The position numbers and the translations under genes are program-made. Shown in pieces: positions 28,265 through 36,091 of a stretch of DNA of 53,709 nucleotides (its first letter is position 1; every line of letters begins with the position of its first letter). Source of the DNA: Propionibacteriaceae bacterium (GTDB lineage: Bacteria; Actinomycetota; Actinomycetes; Propionibacteriales; Propionibacteriaceae). The DNA lies in assembly GCA_031261485.1 (NCBI GenBank), contig JAISJO010000034.1, positions 1 through 53,709 of the forward strand, read 5' to 3'. The notes beneath the pieces were generated by a model, which did no database searches, was not told the DNA's origin, and worked only from the letters and a program-made list of their open reading frames with translations.

Positions 28265-30699
28265 GATGTACAAGGCCAGGATGCCCCGGCATTATCGAAG
28301 ACGGCTACTGCAACGTGTGCGGTATGCCAGCCGTGTCCGCTGTTCGCGCAAACGGCCCGGCTTCGCTTAGCCCTCCTGGCCTTGCGCGACCAGTGGCCAA
28401 CGCCAAAGGGGCCCCCAGACGGACCCTGACCACCCCCGCTCCTCCCGCGACTGGACGTGGTGTTCCCGGCATGGTGCCCACGCTCAAGGCCACTGGCCCC
28501 TGCCAAGTCCCTGGTTGCCCAGGCCACATCGTGGACGGCTATTGCGACACCTGCGGCGCGCCCGCCGGAACCACAGGCAGTCCGCAGTCGGCAGCGACTC
28601 CCGCGTTCACAACAGCCTCCAAACTTGCCACAACCGCCTTAGGTTCAGCCCTCACCGGGGCACAAACGAAGCGCTCCCGCACGCCCTCGATTCGCGTCGC
28701 ACGCTTGGGCGCGGGATACACGACTATTCCTCCTGAAGTGCCCGTCGATCCCGAATCCGCCATCTTGGCGAACCCCGAAGTGGCCGAGGAGAAGCGTTTC
28801 TGTCCCCATTGCGGCGCCGAGGTGGGTCGTTCCAGTAAGGATGGGCCTGGCCGGGTCGAGGGTTACTGCCCCAAGTGCCGCAAGCCTTACTCCTTTACTC
28901 CCAGACTGAAGCCGGGCGACCTCGTGGCCGGACAGTATGAGGTGCGAGGGTGCTTGGCCCATGGCGGCCAGGGGTGGATCTACCTCGCCCAAGACAAGAA
29001 CGTCTCCGACCGTTGGGTCGTTCTCAAAGGCATGCTCAATGCTGGAGATGAATCGGCAATGCAAGCTGCCATCGCGGAGCAGCGCTTTCTTGCCGAACTC
29101 CAGAATCCCCTCATCGTGGAGATTTACAACTTCGTCACCCACGACTCGGGCGCGTACATCGTCATGGAGTTCGTCAACGGACGCTCGCTCAAGCAGATCC
29201 TCAAGGATCGCATGATCGCCAACAACGGCATGTACGACCCATTCCCCCCTGACCAAGCCCTCGCCTACATCCTGGAAATCCTGCCCGCCTTCTCGTACCT
29301 CCACGAACGCGGCCTGCTGTACTGCGATTTCAAGCCGGACAACCTCATGCATGTCGGCGACTCGGTCAAACTCATCGATATGGGCGGGGTCCGCAGGATC
29401 GACGACGACGAGTCGATCATCTTCGGCACTGTGGGATTCCAGGCTCCCGAAGTCCCCACTCTGGGCTGCTCCATCGCGTCCGACATTTACACCATCGGGC
29501 GCACACTCCTCGTGCTCGCCGCAGAAGTCAAGGGATACCAGACGACGTACGCGACCACCATGCCTCCCGTCGAGACGGGGTCGGCCTTCACACGCTTCGA
29601 CTCCCTCTATCGCCTCATTCTCAAGGCATGCGCGCCCAATCCCTCCGACCGATTCGCTTCCGTGGAGGAACTGCGTGTCCAGACGCTGGGTGTTCTGCGC
29701 GAAGTGGTGAGCGCTGGCAAGGCGAGTGCCGCAGTATCGTCGGCGGCCTCGGCGCTCTTCGACCCGCCCACCGTCGTCGGCGACGTCTTCACATGGAAGC
29801 AACTCCCCCATCTCAAACCCGACTCGACCGATCCAGCCACTGCTTGGCTGGCCACTGTGGACACCTCCTCCCCTGACAACCTTGTTGCCACCTTGCTCAA
29901 GGCTCCCGGTCAAACCCTGGCTGTCCAGTTGGCAACAGCAACGGCATGCGTCGACGCCGGGCTCACGGCACGGGTGGACACTCTCGTCAAGGAGATGCTT
30001 GCCCGCGACCCATGGGAGTGGCGCGCAGTGTGGATCCAGGGTCTCTCAGCGCTCAACACTGGTCAGTGGCAGTCGGCGCAGGCAGCCTTCAACGCCGTGT
30101 ACGGACAGTTGCCGGGAGAGTTGGCTCCCAAGTTCGCCTTGGCCGTCTCCTGCGAGATGGGTGGGGTTTTGGACGTCGCAGAGACCCTGTACCTCACGTG
30201 TGCCTCAACTGATGCCGCCTATGTCACCGGTTCGGCCTTCGGCCTGGCTCGGGTGCGGGCCAAGAGGAAAGACGCTCGGGGCAATGTCGAGGATCCCAAT
30301 GCCGTCCTCGCCGCACTCGACTTTGTGCCGCCGACCTCAGGTGGATGGGCACAGTCTCGTCGCCTCGCTGCCACCTATCTCGCTCACACGGGAGCAGGCC
30401 TGGCTGACCTGAAAAGGGCATATGCGGTGATCGCCAGCAACGCCGAGGCCTCGCCGGATCGGTACAGGCTTGAGCTGGAGATATTCTCGAAGGCACTCCC
30501 GCTGGCCAAGTACGCCTCGATGAAGACTGCCAAGCGCCGCCAGGTGGACACTATCGGAGGCACACCGCTCACCAAGGCAGATATTCGAACAAAGATCGAA
30601 TCGATACTACGGGGATGGGCCAAGGTCGAGAGAGACGCACCGACCAGAGTCGCCCTCATCGACAGAGCCAACGCAATGAGAGGCTGGACGCCGCTATGA
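28261..30699 (+). CDS. pknG: Serine/threonine protein kinase PknG with zinc knuckles, rubredoxin domain and TPR
   Basis: A soluble Ser/Thr kinase, 812 residues. Two zinc knuckles of the form C-x4-C-x8-C-x2-C with GYC signature (Cys3/8/17/20 and Cys81/86/95/98) come first; a rubredoxin-type module follows (Cys181/184/203/206), then the kinase domain with AHGGQGW P-loop (about 233-239), Lys256 in VVLKGM, catalytic Asp356 in YCDFKPDN (Cys replaces the HRD Arg, as PknG carries a non-RD loop), Asp373 in the IDMGG metal motif and GFQAPE. Residues about 520-810 are TPR-like as in mycobacterial PknG. Known PknG enzymes phosphorylate FHA proteins (OdhI/GarA) to control 2-oxoglutarate metabolism; here an FHA gene lies four genes on. 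Both ends overlap neighbours by 4 nt. Confidence 0.96.
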   Translation: MRCTRPGCPGIIEDGYCNVCGMPAVSAVRANGPASLSPPGLARPVANAKGAPRRTLTTPAPPATGRGVPGMVPTLKATGPCQVPGCPGHIVDGYCDTCGAPAGTTGSPQSAATPAFTTASKLATTALGSALTGAQTKRSRTPSIRVARLGAGYTTIPPEVPVDPESAILANPEVAEEKRFCPHCGAEVGRSSKDGPGRVEGYCPKCRKPYSFTPRLKPGDLVAGQYEVRGCLAHGGQGWIYLAQDKNVSDRWVVLKGMLNAGDESAMQAAIAEQRFLAELQNPLIVEIYNFVTHDSGAYIVMEFVNGRSLKQILKDRMIANNGMYDPFPPDQALAYILEILPAFSYLHERGLLYCDFKPDNLMHVGDSVKLIDMGGVRRIDDDESIIFGTVGFQAPEVPTLGCSIASDIYTIGRTLLVLAAEVKGYQTTYATTMPPVETGSAFTRFDSLYRLILKACAPNPSDRFASVEELRVQTLGVLREVVSAGKASAAVSSAASALFDPPTVVGDVFTWKQLPHLKPDSTDPATAWLATVDTSSPDNLVATLLKAPGQTLAVQLATATACVDAGLTARVDTLVKEMLARDPWEWRAVWIQGLSALNTGQWQSAQAAFNAVYGQLPGELAPKFALAVSCEMGGVLDVAETLYLTCASTDAAYVTGSAFGLARVRAKRKDARGNVEDPNAVLAALDFVPPTSGGWAQSRRLAATYLAHTGAGLADLKRAYAVIASNAEASPDRYRLELEIFSKALPLAKYASMKTAKRRQVDTIGGTPLTKADIRTKIESILRGWAKVERDAPTRVALIDRANAMRGWTPL

Positions 30700-31901
30700 A
30701 TATCTTTGGACATGACGCACCGGGAGTGGAGTGGACCCCCGACAGTGACTCTGAGGAAACGATGCCCGTGATGCCACTGGCACCCACTCGCCTGCACGTG
30801 GATCCCTACCCCCCCGCATGTCCCTCGTGCGGAGGCGAACTGGGCGTGGACGGGTACTGCCTGACCTGCGGCGCCAAGGCGAAAACTCTGCGCGAACATT
30901 ACGAGATGGCGCCTTCTGATTGGGTGGCGGGGGTTTGTGACATCGGCAGAGTCCATCCCCACAATGAGGACTCCCTCGACTGCAAGGCACTGGATGGGCG
31001 CGCCATCCTCGTGGTGTGCGACGGCGTGACAACATCGTACGGGTCCGATGTGGCATCGATGGCAGCGGCTCGCACTGCCTGTGAGTTCCTGTGGATGTCC
31101 ACGCCCCAAGGCCTCGGCACGCCCGAATCACGTGAGGCGGCAGTGTCCGCCACGCTCAAAGAAGCGGTAGCCCGTGCCAACGAAGCAGTGATAGCGACCA
31201 CCGATCCGAGCGCCCCTGGTTCAGCGGCAGCCACCATTGCCATCGGCCTTGTGGAGGGGATGGACATCGTGGCGGCGTCCCTGGGCGATTCTCGGGTGTA
31301 CTGGCTGCCTGATTCTGGCGAACCCGTCCTCGTGACAAAAGACCACTCCTTGGCCCAAGCCGCCATCGATTCGGGCACCGCGCGCGCAGCGGCAGAATCA
31401 GCGGCCTTCGCTCACACCATCACCAAATGGCTCGGCGCCGACGCCCAGGACATCGACCCGTACATCGCCAGTCTCGTCGCCGGGTCGCCGGGATGGCTCA
31501 TCGTGTGCTCCGATGGGCTATGGAACTATGCATCCACCGCTGCCGCCCTAGCTCGGGTGGTCTTCGCCGAGCCTTCATCGACGCCTATTCAGTTGGCCGA
31601 CCGTTTGGTGGCTTGGGCGAATGAAAAGGGAGGACATGACAACATTACTGTTGCTTGTGCGCGTGTGATTCCGCCCGAAGAGGTGCCCGCTGCCGAGGAG
31701 TCGTCCGAGGAAATACCCAAGGAGGTGGCCCCCGATGACTCAGCGCCCGAACGGGACACGACAGTGTTGCGACCCAAGTCTGTGCCAACCGACGAGACCG
31801 AGCAACGAGATGACGAGACTGAGCAACGAGATGACGTGACGCGACCCGATATTCCGGTCACGCCTGGGCCTGCCTCTCAGACCACTCTCACCACGGAATA
31901 G
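30696..31901 (+). CDS. PP2C-family Ser/Thr protein phosphatase with zinc knuckle
   Basis: A 401-residue metal-dependent phosphatase, the likely antagonist of PknG. The start is the ATG at 30696 overlapping the pknG stop. An N-terminal zinc knuckle (Cys42/45/55/58, with the VDGYC signature) closely resembles those of PknG. The PP2C core follows: VCDIGRVHPHNED, the metal ligands in VVCDGVTTSYGSD, SLGDSRVYW, VCSDGLWNY and GGHDNITVA. All metal-binding Asp positions are present. The C-terminal tail (about 325-401) is acidic, contains DTTVLRP (354-360), which resembles a phospho-acceptor, and a duplicated TEQRDD(E) unit. Cytosolic. Confidence 0.92.
   Translation: MNIFGHDAPGVEWTPDSDSEETMPVMPLAPTRLHVDPYPPACPSCGGELGVDGYCLTCGAKAKTLREHYEMAPSDWVAGVCDIGRVHPHNEDSLDCKALDGRAILVVCDGVTTSYGSDVASMAAARTACEFLWMSTPQGLGTPESREAAVSATLKEAVARANEAVIATTDPSAPGSAAATIAIGLVEGMDIVAASLGDSRVYWLPDSGEPVLVTKDHSLAQAAIDSGTARAAAESAAFAHTITKWLGADAQDIDPYIASLVAGSPGWLIVCSDGLWNYASTAAALARVVFAEPSSTPIQLADRLVAWANEKGGHDNITVACARVIPPEEVPAAEESSEEIPKEVAPDDSAPERDTTVLRPKSVPTDETEQRDDETEQRDDVTRPDIPVTPGPASQTTLTTE
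31794..31835 (+). repeat. 21-bp tandem duplication in the PP2C tail
   Basis: Two 21-bp units differing by one base encode a 7-residue duplicated acidic segment (ETEQRDD twice). Probably recent slippage in a disordered tail. Confidence 0.8.
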
Positions 31902-31911
31902 ACTGGTACCT

Positions 31912-33192
31912 ATGGCTATCTTCACCTCAATGGTCTACCAGAACGAATTTCTGGCCGACGGAAACACGGATGTCAATGCCATCATTCGCATCGACTGCGC
32001 CGAGGCCGGAGTGGCAGGCCAGTCTGGCGCGGGCGATGTCGGCGAGATCGTCATCGTGGACACCTCCGCTTCCATGGGACTGATCAACATGCAGGCCGCG
32101 AAGGATGCGGCCATGGTTGCCGTGGACACCATCCTCGATGGGACGTATTTCTCCATCATCGCAGGCAACCACAGCGCCTACCTCGCTTTCCCGCGCGTCA
32201 CCTCGGGGCCCGGCATGGTGAGGATGAGCCCCTCGACACGCGCGACTGCCAAACAAGCCATTGCCGCTTTTCGGGCGGACGGGGGAACCGCGATGGGATC
32301 CTGGCTTCTGCTCGCTCGTTCCCTGTTCCGCTCTATCCCCTCTTTGGCTGGTAAACATGCCATCTTGCTGACCGACGGCGAGAATCACAACGAGTCAGTC
32401 GTCCAACTGGATGCCGCCATACGTCAGTGTCTCGGCGAGTTCCAGGCCGATTGCCGAGGTATCGGCGTGGAATGGCAGGTCTCGGAAATCCGCAAGATTG
32501 CCACATCTTTGTTGGGCACAGTCGATGTCATTCCTGGCCCGGCGGATCTTCCCCGAGTGTTCCAGGAATTGATCGCGCGCTCCATGTCGCGCGGGGTTCC
32601 CGACGCACAACTTCGCGTGTGGGTCCCGCAGGGGGCGCAGATTCTCTTCGTGCGCCAAGTCTCCCCCACGGTCGAAGACCTCACCGCCCGCGGAACCGGC
32701 GTGGCCCCACTGACCATGGCCTTCCCCACGGGCGCCTGGGGCGACGAGTCCCGCGATTACCACATCGCTGTTCGCTTGCCCGCCAAGGAAGTCGGCACAG
32801 AACAACTCGCTGCTCGGCTGCAATTGGCTGCCGGAGCCTCGGTCCTGACTCAAGGCCTGGTCAAAGCCAAATGGTCCTCCGACGCTTCCTTGACCGCCCG
32901 AATCTCCCCAGAGGTCGCCCACTACACCGGGCAGACCGAACTGGCCGCAGCTATCCAGGACGGGCTCGCTGCCAAGGCGGCTGGGGACGATCGGACAGCC
33001 ACCGCGAAACTGGGGCGGGCCGTCCAGCTCGCTCAGGCAACTGGCAACGCTGAAGCCACCACCAAGTTGGGCAAAGTGGTCGATATTGCCGATGCTGCCA
33101 CCGGCACTGTGAGACTGAAGAAGAACGTGGAGAAAGCCGATGAAATGGCCCTTGACACCGCGTCCACCCGAACCACGAGAATCAGGGGGTAA
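31912..33192 (+). CDS. von Willebrand factor A domain protein (TerY-like)
   Basis: A 426-residue cytosolic protein without signal peptide. The vWA domain (about residues 42-230) has an intact MIDAS: DTSAS (50-54), a GGTAMGSW segment and LLTDGENHNE. The N-terminal VYQNEFLADGNTDVNAI is shared, from memory, with Streptomyces vWA proteins encoded beside FHA and PP2C genes. A beta-rich domain follows (235-330), then a helical Ala-rich part, ending in a basic TRTTRIRG tail. In Ter-type systems vWA proteins (TerY) act with a PP2C and a kinase. Starts 10 nt after the phosphatase; 3 nt separate it from the FHA gene. Confidence 0.9.
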   Translation: MAIFTSMVYQNEFLADGNTDVNAIIRIDCAEAGVAGQSGAGDVGEIVIVDTSASMGLINMQAAKDAAMVAVDTILDGTYFSIIAGNHSAYLAFPRVTSGPGMVRMSPSTRATAKQAIAAFRADGGTAMGSWLLLARSLFRSIPSLAGKHAILLTDGENHNESVVQLDAAIRQCLGEFQADCRGIGVEWQVSEIRKIATSLLGTVDVIPGPADLPRVFQELIARSMSRGVPDAQLRVWVPQGAQILFVRQVSPTVEDLTARGTGVAPLTMAFPTGAWGDESRDYHIAVRLPAKEVGTEQLAARLQLAAGASVLTQGLVKAKWSSDASLTARISPEVAHYTGQTELAAAIQDGLAAKAAGDDRTATAKLGRAVQLAQATGNAEATTKLGKVVDIADAATGTVRLKKNVEKADEMALDTASTRTTRIRG

Positions 33193-33195
33193 GAG

Positions 33196-34068
33196 ATGGC
33201 ACAATGTCCGCAGGGGCACGAATCAAAAGCCCAAGACTTTTGCGACCAATGTGGGTTGCCTATTCCGACACCGGATGCGTCTGACGTGTCGTCGCCTGGC
33301 CCCAACGCAGGTACACCCGCCTCTTCTGCCACGTCTGCGGTGTGTCCGAACTGTGGAGCGCCCCGTCTGAGCGACGCACTGTTCTGCGAGTCCTGTGGCT
33401 ATGACTACACCACTGGCGCCCTGCCCCAACAGGATCTGCACACGCAATTGGGCCTCACTTCGCCTGCGACTTCGGCGTCTCTAGACACTGACGGGGCGCC
33501 AGAGGCAACGCCATCATCTCCGAAATCCCTCGAACCTGAGTCCGCAGAACCATCCCGTGTCTCCACCGAGACCCCCGACGAACCCTCGTATGATTCCTCC
33601 TCCGTCGACGTGGAACCCGATCCCTCCTCCCCCCGCTCTGCGGCCTCGGCTTCTGGCCATCTCAACAAGGTGCAGCCCCACGTGGCAGAGGTCTGGATCG
33701 ACCCCCAGTGGTACGCCTTCCAGGAATCCGCCGACCCCTTGCCCCCTCAGGGTTCGCCGCGCATCGTGGCGCTCCAAGACTCGGCTCTCATTGGGAGACG
33801 CTCGGTCTCCCGCAACATCAACCCCGACATCGACTGCGAGCCCGATGCCGGAGTCAGCCGTCGCCAGGCCTATCTGACAAGCTCTGATGGGCATTGGTAC
33901 GTCTCTGACCTCGACTCGGCCAATGGAACCTTCGTTGGCACGGCGACCACGTCACTGCCCGACGAGCCCATCACCGCTCGCACACGGGTCACCCCCGATT
34001 CCCGCATATACGTGGGAGCTTGGACACGCATCGTCGTGCGCCCCGCTCTCGACTCCGACCAGCTCTGA
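33196..34068 (+). CDS. Zinc-ribbon and FHA domain protein
   Basis: A 290-residue cytosolic phospho-threonine reader. Two N-terminal zinc modules (Cys4/His8/Cys16/Cys19; Cys50/53/64/67), a Ser/Pro/Glu-rich linker (about 85-155), and a C-terminal FHA domain (about 185-285) with the phosphopeptide-binding set: Arg in IGRRSVSR, Ser-Arg in GVSRRQAYL and Asn in SANGTFVG. The usual SxxH His is Gln here. Unlike GarA or OdhI it has no N-terminal ETTSVFR-type acceptor, so it more likely reads phosphorylated partners than serves as the classic PknG substrate. Last signalling gene before core gene DUF3107, 10 nt away. Confidence 0.92.
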   Translation: MAQCPQGHESKAQDFCDQCGLPIPTPDASDVSSPGPNAGTPASSATSAVCPNCGAPRLSDALFCESCGYDYTTGALPQQDLHTQLGLTSPATSASLDTDGAPEATPSSPKSLEPESAEPSRVSTETPDEPSYDSSSVDVEPDPSSPRSAASASGHLNKVQPHVAEVWIDPQWYAFQESADPLPPQGSPRIVALQDSALIGRRSVSRNINPDIDCEPDAGVSRRQAYLTSSDGHWYVSDLDSANGTFVGTATTSLPDEPITARTRVTPDSRIYVGAWTRIVVRPALDSDQL

Positions 34069-34078
34069 CAAGGAAACA

Positions 34079-34306
34079 ATGGAAGTCAAAATCGGCATTC
34101 GCCAAATCGCCCGCGAGACCACCGTCGATGTGGATCTCAGTGTCGCCCAGGTCACGGAAGCGTTCTCCAAAGCCCGCGCTGAAGGCGACCTGCTCACCCT
34201 GACGGACGTGTCGGGTCACCAGATTCTCATCCCAGCCGATGGCATTGGGTACATCGAGTTCGGCCAGGAGCACACCCGCCCCGTCGGGTTTGGCTCCTCC
34301 CACTGA
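34079..34306 (+). CDS. DUF3107 small protein
   Basis: A 75-residue protein beginning MEVKIGIRQ, preceded by AAGGAA. It matches the actinobacterial DUF3107 family in length and in the GDLLTLTDVSGHQILIPA core and the terminal IEFG. Function unknown. In mycobacteria the orthologue (Rv3208A) lies in the same wider region as adnAB. Its stop overlaps the ybaK start by one base (TGATG). Confidence 0.92.
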   Translation: MEVKIGIRQIARETTVDVDLSVAQVTEAFSKARAEGDLLTLTDVSGHQILIPADGIGYIEFGQEHTRPVGFGSSH

Positions 34307-34794
34307 TGGCGAAGAGACCTGGCGGGACCCCGGCCCTGCTTGCCCTTGACGCCGCCCACGTCGAGTACGTCCTTCACGAATACGAGCACGACCCCAGGTT
34401 CGACAAAGGCTTCGGACTCGAAGGCGCGGAGAAACTCGGCATCGACCCTGATCGTGTCTTCAAGACCCTCTGTGCTTTCGTGGATGGGTCTTTGAGCGTC
34501 GGCATTGTTCCTGTCTCTCGCCATCTGGATCTCAAGGCACTGGCCGCTGCGCTCGGAGGAAAGAAAGCGGACATGGCCAAACCCGCCGACGCCGAGAGGG
34601 CCACAGGATATGTTGTGGGTGGAATCTCGCCCTTGGGTCAGAAGCGTGCCCACCCCATGGTCATCGACGAGTCGGCATTGGCGTGGAACACCATCCTGGT
34701 CTCCGGAGGACGGCGTGGTCTCGATATCGAACTAGCCCCGAGCGTGTTGGCGCACTTGGTCTCCGCCCGCTTCGCTGCGATCGCCAAGGCGTGA
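34306..34794 (+). CDS. ybaK: YbaK/EbsC-type Cys-tRNA(Pro) deacylase
   Basis: A 162-residue trans-editing enzyme that hydrolyses cysteine wrongly attached to tRNA-Pro. Family motifs: FGLEGAEKLGIDPDRVFKTL, VPVSRHLDLKALA, the KKADMAKPADAERATGY segment with the conserved Lys, and GGISPLGQKR. Length is typical (about 160). Translationally coupled to DUF3107 and one nt before the first M16 peptidase. Confidence 0.95.
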   Translation: MAKRPGGTPALLALDAAHVEYVLHEYEHDPRFDKGFGLEGAEKLGIDPDRVFKTLCAFVDGSLSVGIVPVSRHLDLKALAAALGGKKADMAKPADAERATGYVVGGISPLGQKRAHPMVIDESALAWNTILVSGGRRGLDIELAPSVLAHLVSARFAAIAKA

Positions 34795-34795
34795 C

Positions 34796-36091
34796 ATGCG
34801 GACCATTTACCCCATCGCATCAGCGACGAGTTCCAACGGAATCCACGTCATCGTCAACCCGGACCCGTGGGTTCCGGGGGTCGCGGTCAACCTTTGGTAC
34901 GGGGTCGGCTCCGCAGACGAGACCCCCACGCACACAGGATTGGCACACCTCTTCGAACATCTGATGTTCTCCGGTTCCGCCAACGTGGCCACGGGCGAGC
35001 ACCTCTCGCTCATACAGTCCGTGGGCGGCAACACCAACGCGACCACGAGTTTTGACCGGACGAATTACTACGACACTGTGCCCACGGGCGCCCTCGAACT
35101 CGCTCTGTGGCTGGAGGCAGATCGGCTTGGCTCGCTCCTGGACCGAGTGGACCAAGTCAACCTGGACACTCAACGCGCGGTAGTCGAGGAGGAGAAGCGG
35201 CAACGGTATGACAATGTCCCCTACGGCGACGCCTTCCAGCACCTGATGTCGCTATGCTTCCCCGCTGACCATCCCTATTCCCATACTCCCATTGGCTCGA
35301 TGGAAGACTTGGACGCGGCCACGCTCGAGGATGTACACGAGTTCTTTCGCACGCACTACTCTCCCGACAAACTGACGCTCGCCCTCTCCGGTGCCATCAC
35401 ACCAGAGCAAGGGTTTGAGCTTGTCGAGACGTATTTTGGGCACATTCCGCGCGGTGAGAATCCCCCGACTTTGCCTTCCATGAAGAGTCCTGTCTCTCCC
35501 CCAGAAGGCGCTCAGCGCGAAGTGGTGGCCAATGTGCCGCAGGACGCGGTGTACTGCTCTTGGGTGACCCCTCCTGTCACCGATCCGACGACAGACGCTT
35601 TCACCCTGGGCCTGTCTGTCCTCACCGAAGGATTGACAGCCCGCCTTCACAAAGCGCTCGTCGTGACGGGATTGGCGGACTCGGTGGATGCCTTCGACTT
35701 GGGTCTGGCCCGAGGGGCGTCGCTGGTGTCCGTCGTCGCAACCTGTGACGAGGACACAACTCCTGCAGAAGTCGAATCCGTCATGATGGCCGCCTGGGAT
35801 GACTTCTGCGCCCACGGCCCCAACCCCGCCGAGGTGGAACGCGCCCAAATCAGCGAGGAACGGGAGTGTCTGGCAGACCTGGCCAGTATCGAGACCAGAG
35901 CCGACGCCATGTGCGAGGCTGCTCTCGTCTTCTCGGACCCCGATGATGTCAACACCTACCTCGACCGCATCTGGGCTGTCACGCCCGACGATGTGGGTCA
36001 CGCATTCAGCCAATGGCTCGATCCGAGAAAGCGCGCCGTCCTCACCTACCGCCGTTCTGAAGCCGAGAAACAAGAGGGAGGACAGCCATGA
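34796..36091 (+). CDS. M16 metallopeptidase, catalytic subunit
   Basis: A 431-residue zinc peptidase of the pitrilysin/processing-peptidase family. The inverted zinc motif HLFEH (His51, Glu54, His55) is intact and the third ligand Glu131 lies 76 residues on in VEEEKRQR, exactly the family spacing. GGNTNATTSFDRTNYY is the usual substrate-strand region. No signal peptide, so probably cytosolic. Overlaps the next gene by 4 nt; the two are expected to form a heterodimer like mitochondrial processing peptidase and bacterial M16B pairs. Confidence 0.95.
   Translation: MRTIYPIASATSSNGIHVIVNPDPWVPGVAVNLWYGVGSADETPTHTGLAHLFEHLMFSGSANVATGEHLSLIQSVGGNTNATTSFDRTNYYDTVPTGALELALWLEADRLGSLLDRVDQVNLDTQRAVVEEEKRQRYDNVPYGDAFQHLMSLCFPADHPYSHTPIGSMEDLDAATLEDVHEFFRTHYSPDKLTLALSGAITPEQGFELVETYFGHIPRGENPPTLPSMKSPVSPPEGAQREVVANVPQDAVYCSWVTPPVTDPTTDAFTLGLSVLTEGLTARLHKALVVTGLADSVDAFDLGLARGASLVSVVATCDEDTTPAEVESVMMAAWDDFCAHGPNPAEVERAQISEERECLADLASIETRADAMCEAALVFSDPDDVNTYLDRIWAVTPDDVGHAFSQWLDPRKRAVLTYRRSEAEKQEGGQP

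Noticed and set aside
30384..31109. 241-codon minus-strand frame across the pknG/PP2C junction
   Set aside because: Overlaps two well-supported genes and shows no domain.
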